Shown here: in pieces, positions 6,623 through 14,139 of the stretch
Layout of the letters: every line of letters starts with the position of its first letter
Numbering within the stretch: the stretch's first letter is position 1
NCBI RefSeq assembly: GCF_000517625.1
Contig: NZ_CP007055.1
Location: forward strand, 1,364,001 to 1,428,000
Direction: 5' to 3'
Length of the DNA stretch: 64,000 nt
Source: Halostagnicola larsenii XH-48
GTDB lineage: Archaea; Halobacteriota; Halobacteria; Halobacteriales; Natrialbaceae
Made by a program: the position numbers and the translations under genes
The notes under the pieces: model-generated
What the model saw: only the letters and a program-made list of their open reading frames with translations
Databases searched by the model: none
Told to the model about the DNA's origin: nothing

Positions 6623-7695
6623 CCGGGAACTCCTCGAAAGGTATGGAGCGCGAGAACCTCCCTCCACAGTGTCAGTTGTGCCAGCTACTCGACTACCGAG
6701 GCGACTTCATCAACGAACCCGAGGGAATGGTCGAAGTTGCACGTGACGACGGTGGGTCGAAGATCGTCCACTGCTGTGAGCGGTGCGCTGAGGAACTGTT
6801 CGATGATCCAGAGTTCACCGCTTACGAGTGCTGCGAGGTCTGTGCCGAACCTCTCGAGGGGGAGACGGACCATGGTCCCGACTGGAGAGGCACACGTCGA
6901 ATGTGCGGAGGCCGATCCGATGTCAGGAGCGTGGTTCCGATGAGTGAACCCGCAGCTGGACTTCGCCGCCTCGCCGACGTCGTCGACACCCTCCAGGACG
7001 CTCCGCTCGAAGTCGACAGCGCTCAACTTCTCGAGGTCGACGAGAACAAACTCCGCGGTCAGCTCACCGTCACTGTTCGCGACGGCGATCTCGATACAGT
7101 CGCCGGCGACGAACTGGACAACCAACCCGACACCGACCAGGAAGAGATCGCCGTCGACGGCGAGCCGGAAGACACCGACGAAGCCGAGGAGACGGTAGAC
7201 CTCCTGGACCACACCAAGACCGAGGACCTCGAGCTCGCCTACGACGAGGCAGACGGCAATATCAGTCAGGCCTCCGAGCGATTCGAAGTCGGATATGCTG
7301 CGGTGTACCGACGGATGAAAGATCACGGGGTCCACGAAACCGATAGTGAAAACGGCAGCTCCACCGAGGACGACACCGAGTCAGAACCAGAGTCAGAGGC
7401 ACCAGTCGACCTCGAGGAGGATGCCGCGGACGACGCGCCGGCGGGCACCGGCGACGATGTCCAGGAAACCACTGACGAGATCACCGTCGACGCCGTCGAC
7501 GGAGAGACAGACGAGCCAGACATCGCGCTCCCCGACGGGGTAACCGAGGCCGACGTCCAGGCTGCGGTCAACCAGCACGACGGGCTTGGTGACGTTGCCG
7601 CCGATCTCGGCGTGAGCCGGGGACGCGCGCGTACTATCACAGTCTCGCTGGGACTCTACGGTGACGTCCAGGATATTCGCCGAGGTGGTCGGTGA
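6619..7695 (+). CDS. zinc-ribbon protein with two C-terminal helix-turn-helix segments
   Basis: A 358-residue, very acidic protein. Residues 17-100 hold cysteine pairs (CQLC, CCERC, CCEVC) typical of a zinc ribbon. The middle is a long acidic linker. Two helix-turn-helix-like segments follow: NISQASERFEVGYAAVYRRMK near residue 215 and GLGDVAADLGVSRGRARTIT near residue 320, both of the FIS/Sigma-70 region 4-like type. An internal ATG at 6940 begins a sensible protein without the zinc part, so two products or an old gene fusion are possible. It is probably a DNA-binding factor of the element. Confidence 0.6.
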   Translation: MTGNSSKGMERENLPPQCQLCQLLDYRGDFINEPEGMVEVARDDGGSKIVHCCERCAEELFDDPEFTAYECCEVCAEPLEGETDHGPDWRGTRRMCGGRSDVRSVVPMSEPAAGLRRLADVVDTLQDAPLEVDSAQLLEVDENKLRGQLTVTVRDGDLDTVAGDELDNQPDTDQEEIAVDGEPEDTDEAEETVDLLDHTKTEDLELAYDEADGNISQASERFEVGYAAVYRRMKDHGVHETDSENGSSTEDDTESEPESEAPVDLEEDAADDAPAGTGDDVQETTDEITVDAVDGETDEPDIALPDGVTEADVQAAVNQHDGLGDVAADLGVSRGRARTITVSLGLYGDVQDIRRGGR

Positions 7696-8168
7696 TGGCG
7701 GACCCATGGCGATACCGGTGCCCCAAAGGCCACTCCAACATCGAGCGCCACACCGCCGAAAACGCGCACCGCTGTAACTCGTGTCACGTCGTCTACGCGG
7801 GCGCGCCGGTCGACGCAAAAGAAGTCGACGGCTTCCCAGTCGAACGGGAGATCATCCGCGAGAAGAAAGAGATCGGCCCTAAAACGGTGCTCGAGTCGCT
7901 GCTCGAGATCGCCGATGACCCAGTCCGGAACTGGATCCAAACGCGAGAGATCGCGGCGGACGTCGGCGCGGACCCTCGGCAGATCGGGCAGATACTATCG
8001 CACCTCGAGGACGACGGCCGCGTCGAACGACTCCCAGACAAGACCCACCCGTGCTGGTCGGTCGCTGGCGATGCACGCGCCACCGCGGATCCGCGGACGA
8101 TCGGCCTGCTCGTCCTAGTGATCGGCCTGGTGGCGACGATCGTCGCCGGCGGGGTGACCGCCATATGA
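7695..8168 (+). CDS. zinc-ribbon, winged-helix protein with C-terminal membrane anchor
   Basis: A 157-residue protein. It has an N-terminal zinc ribbon (CPKGHSNIERHTAENAHRC then NSC), a winged-helix-like centre (WIQTREIAADVGADPRQIGQ, then LSHLEDDGRVERL), and one hydrophobic helix at the end (IGLLVLVIGLVATIVAGGV). That suggests a membrane-tethered DNA-binding or adaptor protein. The start is the ATG of the TGATG overlap, and the stop overlaps the next gene. Confidence 0.65.
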   Translation: MADPWRYRCPKGHSNIERHTAENAHRCNSCHVVYAGAPVDAKEVDGFPVEREIIREKKEIGPKTVLESLLEIADDPVRNWIQTREIAADVGADPRQIGQILSHLEDDGRVERLPDKTHPCWSVAGDARATADPRTIGLLVLVIGLVATIVAGGVTAI

Positions 8169-8485
8169 GCGCGGTGTCCCTGTCTCCTGACCCGGCCAGT
8201 GAACGCCGCCGAGCTGCGGAGATGTCGATCGGCGAGGTCAGCGACCACATCACGACCGACACCTGGCCCGCTCGGGTCGGAACCGACGTCGATCTTCGCG
8301 ACGCCTGGAAGGACGCTAAGCCAGTCCACTATCCGAGCGCGTCGAACGCGTGCGTGGCGAGACTCTACGAGATGGAGGTCATACTCCTCGCCCGTCAGGG
8401 AGCGCTCGTGACCTGCATCCCGCTGTGGCATCGGGCGGAGCAAGAACAGCAGTACGTCCGATCACAGGTGAGCCACGATGAATAG
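8165..8485 (+). CDS. hypothetical protein
   Basis: A 106-residue soluble protein starting MSAVSLSPDP. The region EMSIGEVSDHITTDTW and the C-terminal helix (ARLYEMEVILLARQGALV, then LWHRAEQEQ) look like a small helical domain. No family recognised. The ATG overlaps the preceding stop (ATGA). It is the last gene before the antisense ribbon-helix-helix gene at 8528-8746. Confidence 0.55.
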   Translation: MSAVSLSPDPASERRRAAEMSIGEVSDHITTDTWPARVGTDVDLRDAWKDAKPVHYPSASNACVARLYEMEVILLARQGALVTCIPLWHRAEQEQQYVRSQVSHDE

Positions 8486-8527
8486 TTCGTATAGCGATCA
8501 GTGGTTTACGCGTCGGCGTGCGAGCAC

Positions 8528-8746
8528 TCACAATTCCGCGTCGATGAAAATCTGCTTGAGAAACGCTTTCCGATCTCGCTCATCTTCGGGGAGTTCGACG
8601 CTGTGCGAGTCGGCGACCTCCTCGAGGAGCAAGCCGAGCTCGGTGAGTTCGCAGATCCGATCGGACCGGCTGTCGCCATACTCGAGTGTTTCCTCAATCC
8701 TCTCAGCAAGCTCATCGCGCATCGAGACGCCGAATTTCTCGGTCAT
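8528..8746 (-). CDS. ribbon-helix-helix regulator with GTGCAC palindrome in its promoter
   Basis: A 72-residue protein. The strand EKFGVSMRDELAERI and the following helices (GDSRSDRICELTELGLLLEEV) form a CopG-type ribbon-helix-helix domain, with a short charged C-terminal tail. It is the only minus-strand gene within the plus-strand set. A TATA-like TTTATG (8772-8777) lies about 28 bases before the start, and the palindrome GTGCACGGTGCAA (8758-8770) sits exactly between box and start, the usual place for an autorepressor operator. The same palindrome recurs downstream at 9687-10041. Confidence 0.75.
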   Translation of the reverse strand: MTEKFGVSMRDELAERIEETLEYGDSRSDRICELTELGLLLEEVADSHSVELPEDERDRKAFLKQIFIDAEL

Positions 8747-8757
8747 ACCCGGTGACA

Positions 8758-8770
8758 GTGCACGGTGCAA
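8758..8770. promoter_or_regulatory. GTGCACGGTGCAC-type operator in the regulator promoter
   Basis: GTGCACGGTGCAA reads as two inverted GTGCAC half sites around a central base, with one mismatch at the last position. It lies between the TATA-like box and the start of the ribbon-helix-helix gene at 8528-8746, and also upstream of the plus-strand gene at 8792. It matches the five palindromes at 9687-10041. Confidence 0.6.
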
Positions 8771-8791
8771 CATAAACAGGAGTGATCTTGT

Positions 8792-9076
8792 GTGAGTACC
8801 GATCAAAACCCAGAGACTGAGCAAGAGAATCCACTCGCAAACCGAGGGTCGTCCGACCACGGGTTGGGTCGATGTGCTGGTTGCGGATCGCTGATTGCAG
8901 ATACGAAGGGCGAGCGGATCCCGGTTAGAGGGGCCAACGTCCTTCGGATCTGTGACGCCTGTTGCAGTTTCACCGCCCGATACCTCACCCTCGGACACCT
9001 CCAAGGCGAGGAAAAGAGAAGGGCGTTCGAATTGCTGAAAAAGGACCTACAGGCAGGTGATGGAGATGCTGAGTGA
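8792..9076 (+). CDS. zinc-ribbon hypothetical protein
   Basis: A 94-residue protein starting with GTG; AGGAGTG seven to thirteen bases upstream is a good ribosome-binding site and decides this start. RCAGCGSLIAD (residues 27-37) and RICDACC form a classic two-knuckle zinc ribbon. The C-terminus is helical and charged (LQGEEKRRAFELLKKDL). Role unknown. It overlaps the next gene by 20 bases. Confidence 0.6.
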   Translation: MSTDQNPETEQENPLANRGSSDHGLGRCAGCGSLIADTKGERIPVRGANVLRICDACCSFTARYLTLGHLQGEEKRRAFELLKKDLQAGDGDAE

Positions 9077-9464
9077 GGAAGGAAAGATCCTACCCCGAAG
9101 GACGAAAGCGCGCCTACTGGTCGGGAAATTCCTCATAACGATGGGGTACAAGATCTGGCCCGAGGAGTTCTTCGAGAGCGTTCAACGCGAGGAACTCGTA
9201 CAAATGTCCGAGAGGATCGACGGTGTTGAGTGTTCAGTAAATGCAGATGCGGGACTATCGCCTTGCCCACACTGCGGACGCTCTGACAAAGTGAGGGAAG
9301 AGCCAGAGGCCGGTTACTGGATATGTAAGCGGTGCGGAGAGCCAGGATCAGGCCCAGGAGACGACATCAACTGGTGGCGGAACGATCCCGATTCGCAGTG
9401 GTATGTAGGGCCGGACGCACAGGACGCACAGCACGCCGACCAACCCAACGGAGGAGATAACTGA
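9057..9464 (+). CDS. zinc-ribbon hypothetical protein
   Basis: A 135-residue protein. The N-terminal half is basic and helical (RRTKARLLVGKFLITMGYKIW). The second half carries a zinc ribbon (CPHCGRSDKV ... YWICKRCGEP), followed by an acidic tail. The start is GTG at 9057 or ATG at 9060, both inside the end of the preceding gene. The stop overlaps the next ATG by one base. It may be a replication or transcription accessory factor of the element, but nothing identifies it. Confidence 0.55.
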   Translation: MMEMLSEEGKILPRRTKARLLVGKFLITMGYKIWPEEFFESVQREELVQMSERIDGVECSVNADAGLSPCPHCGRSDKVREEPEAGYWICKRCGEPGSGPGDDINWWRNDPDSQWYVGPDAQDAQHADQPNGGDN

Positions 9465-9637
9465 TGACATTCATCGACGTCGACGACACAACGCTACTGG
9501 CCGCTCACGAGAAGCTCGACACGGACTCCCTCGAGGAGACCGTCGAACTGGCACTCGGCCTCACAGCCGACCTCAATAACGCTGCAGAGATGGTTGAATA
9601 CACCGACGAAGCGGAGAAACAAGAGGTGCCAGCATGA
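9464..9637 (+). CDS. very small acidic helical protein
   Basis: A 57-residue protein (begins MTFIDVDDTTLL) predicted to be two amphipathic helices: LAAHEKLDTDSLEETVELALGL, split at a turn, and NNAAEMVEYTDEAEKQ. It is coupled to the preceding gene by a TGATG overlap and ends just before the palindrome-repeat region. Too short for confident assignment; codon use and coupling support it as real. Confidence 0.5.
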   Translation: MTFIDVDDTTLLAAHEKLDTDSLEETVELALGLTADLNNAAEMVEYTDEAEKQEVPA

Positions 9638-9686
9638 CTGTCATAACTCAGAGACAAACGGGACAGAACCCCCCGAAATCACCCCT

Positions 9687-10114
9687 GTGCACGGTGCACC
9701 AGAAAATCGGCGAAAACACCGATATAGTGCACGGTGCACAAGGAAACCGCAAGACAGCATACGATTTCCGACACTCCGAAGAACGGGATAGGCTTCGAGA
9801 TAAGATTACCAATCTTCGAGTTTTAGGATCTCAGCGGCCGTTTATCGGAACTTTCGGAAGTGCACCTCTTTCCGTGCATGGTGCACAATTACTATCCAGT
9901 TCTAAACATAACGATTCTATAGCGGCAGTCGCGAATACCACTATCATAATCTCGATAGGATTTCCCAACAGTACCCAAAAACGTGCCCGTGCACGGTGCA
10001 CGGATAAATCGCCAGAAACGCCTAATTTGTGCACGGTGCACAGCAAAACCACAGGACGGCGTCCGATTTCCGGGGTACTGCAAAACGGGACAGACTTCGA
10101 GATAAAATCCCTTA
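9687..10114. repeat. two 126-base units with paired GTGCACGGTGCAC palindromes
   Basis: Palindromes lie at 9687-9699, 9727-9739, 9874-9886 (one mismatch, GTGCATGGTGCAC), 9989-10001 and 10029-10041. Units 9687-9812 and 9989-10114 align without gaps: two palindromes 40 bases apart, then CGATTTCCG and CTTCGAGATAA at identical offsets. Their copies are 302 bases apart, which is not a multiple of three, and the frame open in the first has a stop in the second. The duplication is therefore constrained as DNA or RNA, not as protein. The stretch 9638-10163 has no other convincing gene. Candidate roles are a centromere-like partition site, replication iterons or a recombination control region. Confidence 0.65.
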
Positions 10115-10163
10115 GCTCGAAATATGGGGTAGATTGAAGGTCACGGAATCGAATGCGTTCTGT

Positions 10164-10556
10164 ATGGAAGAGTCGGTCGAAACAACTCGGAAATCCGTAA
10201 AGACGTACGTTCCCGAGTACCAGAAAGACGAGTGGCAATCCCACGCCGAAGAGCTCGGCATGAGCCAGAGTGAATTCGTTCGAACGATGGTTCAAGCCGG
10301 TCGAAAGGGGTTCGATTCGTCTCTCGAGCAACCCCGTTCTGGGGACGCTAACCCTGGGGGTAACGGCCTCGAAACCCGGGTGCTCGAATTGCTGTCGTCT
10401 GACACGTACTCGTGGGACGAACTCCTCGAGACAATCGGCGACGACATCGAAGCGCGACTCGAGGAGACACTCAGCGACCTTCAGGACGAGAACCGAATTC
10501 GATACAGCGGTCGCCACGGAGGATATACCGTTATCGAGGATACGGATGGCAACTAA
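10164..10556 (+). CDS. DUF5805-like ribbon-helix-helix/winged-helix protein
   Basis: A 130-residue protein. The N-terminal strand-helix-helix (RKSVKTYVPEYQKDEW, then GMSQSEFVRTMVQAG) is a ribbon-helix-helix domain. The C-terminal part (RVLELLSSDTYSWDELLETI, then EETLSDLQDENRIRY) is a winged helix. This arrangement directly upstream of a tyrosine recombinase is common in haloarchaeal integrated elements, where I know it as DUF5805. A TTG at 10134 is an alternative start; I prefer the ATG. It overlaps the integrase start by 11 bases, so it likely controls or assists recombination. Confidence 0.8.
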   Translation: MEESVETTRKSVKTYVPEYQKDEWQSHAEELGMSQSEFVRTMVQAGRKGFDSSLEQPRSGDANPGGNGLETRVLELLSSDTYSWDELLETIGDDIEARLEETLSDLQDENRIRYSGRHGGYTVIEDTDGN

Positions 10557-11589
10557 TGTCGATTCAGCCGAGGATGTTACCGATCCGATCGAGTACTTCC
10601 TCGAGGACCAGCGCTATCACGGCAAGAGCGATCGGACGCTCGAGGCCTACGACCGCGTCCTTCGCGAGTTCGAGACGTACGTCAGTTCGGAGTTCGAGGC
10701 CGTCGAATCGCCCGGCGACGCCGATCGACGCGAGTGTATGGCCTGGATTCACTCCCTCCGGGGGAATCGAAAACCCAGCACGATCGCGACCTACGCCTCG
10801 TATCTCAACCGGTTTTACGACTATATGAACCGAGTCGGAGAATTCGAGGAGAATCCGATGGCGCTTGTCATGGAGGAGATGTCCGAATCGATCGATACGA
10901 ACCCCACGCGCCGAGATATCTCGGTTTCCGAAATGCGGTCGTTCGTCGATTCGATCGGCCATCCGCTCGAGCGAGCGGTGATCGTCACGCTGCTCAAAAC
11001 CGGGATGCGTGTCGGCGAACTCTGTAATCTCGACGCGAGAGACCTCAACATCGACGTTTCGGACATTGCGTACGATCTGAATTCCCGCGTCCAACTCGAG
11101 CGTCGACCGGACTCGGTGTTCGTCTCCGCAGCGCCCGCTCGAGGAACGACCGTCAACGGAGAGGAGCGAACGGCCTCGAACAAGCGGGAACGAGACACGA
11201 TCGTTCCCGTGGACGACGAACTCAGCCGGGTGCTCTTGCAGTGGCTCGCGATCCGCCCGGATAGCCGATCATCGGCGGAACCGCTTTTTCTCGACACCGG
11301 CGAGTCGTGGGGCCAGCGACTCACACCAGCGGATATTCGCTATATCGTCGAGAAACACGCTCGAGAGCGCGGCTGGTATCGCACGGGTGGTGGCGCGACC
11401 GAAAACGTGACGCCACACTACTTTCGACACTTCTTCACGACGCACCTCCGGGATCGGACCGGTGATCGCGGCGTCGTGAAGTACCTCCGTGGAGACGTCG
11501 CGAGCGACGTTATCGACACGTACACCCACAACTGGGGCGATCAGGTTCGGACGGTCTACGAGTCGAACATCTATTCTCTTTTTTCCTAG
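10546..11589 (+). CDS. XerC/D-type tyrosine recombinase (integrase)
   Basis: A 347-residue tyrosine recombinase. The N-terminal SAM-like core-binding domain is residues 10-110 (DRTLEAYDRVLREFETYV, STIATYASYLNRFYDYM). The catalytic domain has R155 (TGMRVGELC), H291 and R294 (HYFRH), and the nucleophile Y326 in DTYTH. The position usually held by the second His appears as D317 (LRGD). It probably integrates and excises the element to its left. It is coupled to the upstream DUF5805-like gene. No tRNA gene or obvious attachment core follows it in 11590-11795. Confidence 0.9.
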   Translation: MATNVDSAEDVTDPIEYFLEDQRYHGKSDRTLEAYDRVLREFETYVSSEFEAVESPGDADRRECMAWIHSLRGNRKPSTIATYASYLNRFYDYMNRVGEFEENPMALVMEEMSESIDTNPTRRDISVSEMRSFVDSIGHPLERAVIVTLLKTGMRVGELCNLDARDLNIDVSDIAYDLNSRVQLERRPDSVFVSAAPARGTTVNGEERTASNKRERDTIVPVDDELSRVLLQWLAIRPDSRSSAEPLFLDTGESWGQRLTPADIRYIVEKHARERGWYRTGGGATENVTPHYFRHFFTTHLRDRTGDRGVVKYLRGDVASDVIDTYTHNWGDQVRTVYESNIYSLFS

Positions 11590-11795
11590 GTTTTCTCTAG
11601 GTAATCAGTTTGCGAGAGATCAGTTACTACAATTGTACTAATAATCTAACGGTTCGAATCGGTCACGTATACCGTATTTCGCTATATCATATTCTTCGCC
11701 CACGATCGGGGAACGCACGGCGATCCGACTCGAGATGGAAGTACCCAGGTCGCAATTCGCGTGAGAACAGTGACCTAAGAACGGAGGGGAGCCGG

Positions 11796-12128
11796 TCACT
11801 GCTGTAACAATCCCAGGATCCGAGCCCGGACATCGTCGGCGGATTCGTACGATTCGTCGCCGACCGGCCGCAGTACCTCCGCGACGGATTTCGGTCCGTT
11901 CTGTGCGTCTATCTCACTGTCACCGTAGGCCTCGAGTACGTCGTCGGTGGTTGCCGGATACTCCAGCGTCTCGAGTTCGTCGTCTAGTTCGCCGAGTCGA
12001 TCGGTGGATTCGGGGTCGATCGGTTCGGGTTCGTCGGCGCGGTCGCGCGCTTCCTCGAGTTCTCGCTTTCGCTGGCGGCGCTCTGCGTCGTCGGCCTTTT
12101 TGTCTCGTGCGTTCTTGTCGTCTGCCAT
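11796..12128 (-). CDS. DUF5789-like haloarchaeal protein
   Basis: A 110-residue acidic protein with a highly charged N-terminal coiled-coil (KNARDKKADDAERRQRKREL) and a conserved C-terminal domain (LEYPATTDDVLEAYGDSEI ... SYESADDVRARILGLL). I associate this with DUF5789, a small core haloarchaeal family of unknown function. It marks the return to ordinary chromosome after the integrase. Confidence 0.75.
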   Translation of the reverse strand: MADDKNARDKKADDAERRQRKRELEEARDRADEPEPIDPESTDRLGELDDELETLEYPATTDDVLEAYGDSEIDAQNGPKSVAEVLRPVGDESYESADDVRARILGLLQQ

Positions 12129-12240
12129 CCCCTATTGTAGGGTGGCGAACGTTATAACGCTGTGTGGCCTGATGGGCGACAAAGATATCCAAAAGTGAAC
12201 TGAGCGACGATATCGTTCGAGTAGCCTGTCGATTGCGGCG

Positions 12241-12474
12241 CTAGTGTGTTGCCGTCAGAACGTCGTCGACGTTGAAAATATCCTCTTGTAATCCGTTCCC
12301 GTCACAATCGTCGTTCGGGCACTCGTAGTGCCATCCGTCGCGCGTTGCTTCTCCCTCTGCAAACCGCTCTCCGCAGACGTGACAGCAGAGCTGTGATTTC
12401 GTACACGAGTCCCGGTGCAACTCGAGTGCAAGTTCAGTCTGAAACGACTGATTACAGTTACGACAGGTGTACAT
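12241..12474 (-). CDS. C2H2-type zinc-finger protein
   Basis: A 77-residue protein. MYTCRNCNQSFQTELALELH followed by RDSC is a C2H2/C2HC finger. The next segments (CHVCGERFAEGE ... YECPNDDCDG) form a second zinc ribbon. Small haloarchaeal proteins of this kind are thought to bind nucleic acid or protein partners. It is a single gene in front of fumarase, same strand, 115 bases away. Confidence 0.75.
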   Translation of the reverse strand: MYTCRNCNQSFQTELALELHRDSCTKSQLCCHVCGERFAEGEATRDGWHYECPNDDCDGNGLQEDIFNVDDVLTATH

Positions 12475-12589
12475 AATTCGTCAGACGACAGCATCCGTAA
12501 AAACTGCTTGGATTCTCGTACGTACCGCAAATCCGCCAGATGGGCGTTTTCGCCGCAGTGGCCGAAAGTAACTCGGGCGAGCGTTCCGA

Positions 12590-14005
12590 TTACTCGTCTT
12601 GCCCGAGAATACCGCGTTCGGTCATCTTCGCCGGATCGAGTACTTCGTCGGCTTCGTCCTCGGTCAGATACCCCTTCTCGAGAGCGACTTCCCGAACGGT
12701 CTTGTCCTCTTTGAGTGCCGTTTTCGCGACTTCGCTGGCTTTGTCGTAGCCGATGTGGACGTTCAGCGAGGTTGCGAGCGCCATCGACTGGAGGACTGCA
12801 GACTCACAGTGCTCGCGGTTTGCCTCGAGCTTATCGACGAATCGCTCGGCGAAGATCGAACTCGAGTTCGAGATGAGTTCCGCCGACTCGAGGAAGTTGT
12901 GCGCCAGAACGGGTTTGTAGAGGTTGAGGTCGATCTGCCCCTCCGCGGCGCCAGCGGAGACCGCGGCGTCGTTGCCGATAACCTGTTTGTGAACCTGGTT
13001 GACGGCCTCGGCGACGACCGGGTTGATCTTGCCGGGCATGATCGACGAGCCTGGCTGGTTTTCGGGTTGTTCGATCTCGCCGAGTCCGTTCCGCGGCCCC
13101 GACGCGAGCAGTCGCAGGTCGTTCGCGATTTTGTTGAGCGAGCCGGCGACGACGCGAAGCGCGCCGTGGGCTTCGGACATCGCGTCGTGGGCGGCCTGCG
13201 CTTCGAAGTGATTGTCGGCTTCGCGGAACTGCACGCCGGTCTCCTTGGTGATGTACTCTGCGGCGCGGCCGGGGAACTCCTCGTGGGTGTTCAGCCCGGT
13301 TCCGGTCGCGGTGCCGCCGAGTGCGAGTTCCGAGAGGTGATCGCGGACCGAATCGACGCGGTCGAGCCCTTTCTGGACCTGCGTCCGGTAGCCGCCGAAC
13401 TCCTGTCCGAGGGTAACGGGCGTCGCATCCTGCAGGTGTGTACGGCCAGTTTTGACGACGTCGTCGAATTCCTCTTCCTTTCGTTCGAGCGCTTCGCGAA
13501 GCGTATCGAGCGCCGGGATCACGTCCTTTTCGACCGCCTCGAGGGCGGCGACGTGCATCGCCGTCGGAATCACGTCGTTGCTGGACTGGCCGTAGTTGAC
13601 GTGATCGTTCGGGTGGACGACTCGGTCGCCGATCTCCGCACCCATGATTTCGGCGGCCCGGTTCGCGATGACCTCGTTCGCGTTCATGTTCGAGGAGGTT
13701 CCCGACCCGGTCTGGAAGATATCGACCGGGAACTGGTCGTCGTGTTCGCCGGCGATGACTTCGTCGGCCGCGTCGATGATCGCCTCTGCTATCTCGTCGT
13801 CGACCAGGCCCAGGTCTCGGTTAGCCTGTGCGGCGGCTTTCTTGACGACGCCGAGCGCCCGAACGAAGCGGCGTCCGAACGAGATGCCCGAAACCGGGAA
13901 GTTCTGAATCGCTCGCTGGGTCTGTGCACCCCAGTAGGCGTCTTTGGGAACCTGCATTTGGCCGAGACTGTCCTCCTCGGTGCGGAACTCGTCATCATCT
14001 GCCAT
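12590..14005 (-). CDS. fumC: fumarate hydratase class II
   Basis: A 471-residue enzyme of the fumarase/aspartase superfamily catalysing fumarate plus water to L-malate in the TCA cycle. Family blocks are all present: GSGTSSNMNANEVIANRA near residue 100, HVNYGQSSNDVIPTAMH, KTGRTHLQDATPVTLGQE, and the signature GSSIMPGKINP near residue 320. The length is normal for class II. The start at 14005 (MADDDEFRTEED) is preferred over an upstream ATG because the acidic start fits haloarchaeal homologues. Cytoplasmic tetramer by family. Confidence 0.95.
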   Translation of the reverse strand: MADDDEFRTEEDSLGQMQVPKDAYWGAQTQRAIQNFPVSGISFGRRFVRALGVVKKAAAQANRDLGLVDDEIAEAIIDAADEVIAGEHDDQFPVDIFQTGSGTSSNMNANEVIANRAAEIMGAEIGDRVVHPNDHVNYGQSSNDVIPTAMHVAALEAVEKDVIPALDTLREALERKEEEFDDVVKTGRTHLQDATPVTLGQEFGGYRTQVQKGLDRVDSVRDHLSELALGGTATGTGLNTHEEFPGRAAEYITKETGVQFREADNHFEAQAAHDAMSEAHGALRVVAGSLNKIANDLRLLASGPRNGLGEIEQPENQPGSSIMPGKINPVVAEAVNQVHKQVIGNDAAVSAGAAEGQIDLNLYKPVLAHNFLESAELISNSSSIFAERFVDKLEANREHCESAVLQSMALATSLNVHIGYDKASEVAKTALKEDKTVREVALEKGYLTEDEADEVLDPAKMTERGILGQDE

Positions 14006-14139
14006 ACGCGGAGTGTGGCGATGAGTCAGGTAAAAGCCACCGAAAGTCCGACGCGACCCTTGGAAACGCAACTGCGAGTTCGCGAGGTTCGAGGCGAAAG
14101 CGTCGCCCGGACCGTTCTCGAGCCGTGTTGACGATCAGG

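Noticed and set aside
9634-10137. A 167-codon plus-strand frame coupled by ATGA to the gene at 9464
   Set aside because: Protein is low-complexity, spans the two palindrome units whose copies are not in the same frame, and shows no domain; treated as non-coding repeat region.
11667-11685. GGTTCGAATCGG resembling a tRNA T loop after the integrase
   Set aside because: Flanking bases do not pair to a T stem and no other tRNA arm is present, so it is not a tRNA or an attachment-site remnant I can support.
12599-14131. A 510-codon plus-strand frame opposite fumarase
   Set aside because: Antisense shadow of fumC in G/C-rich DNA; the fumarase signature is on the minus strand.
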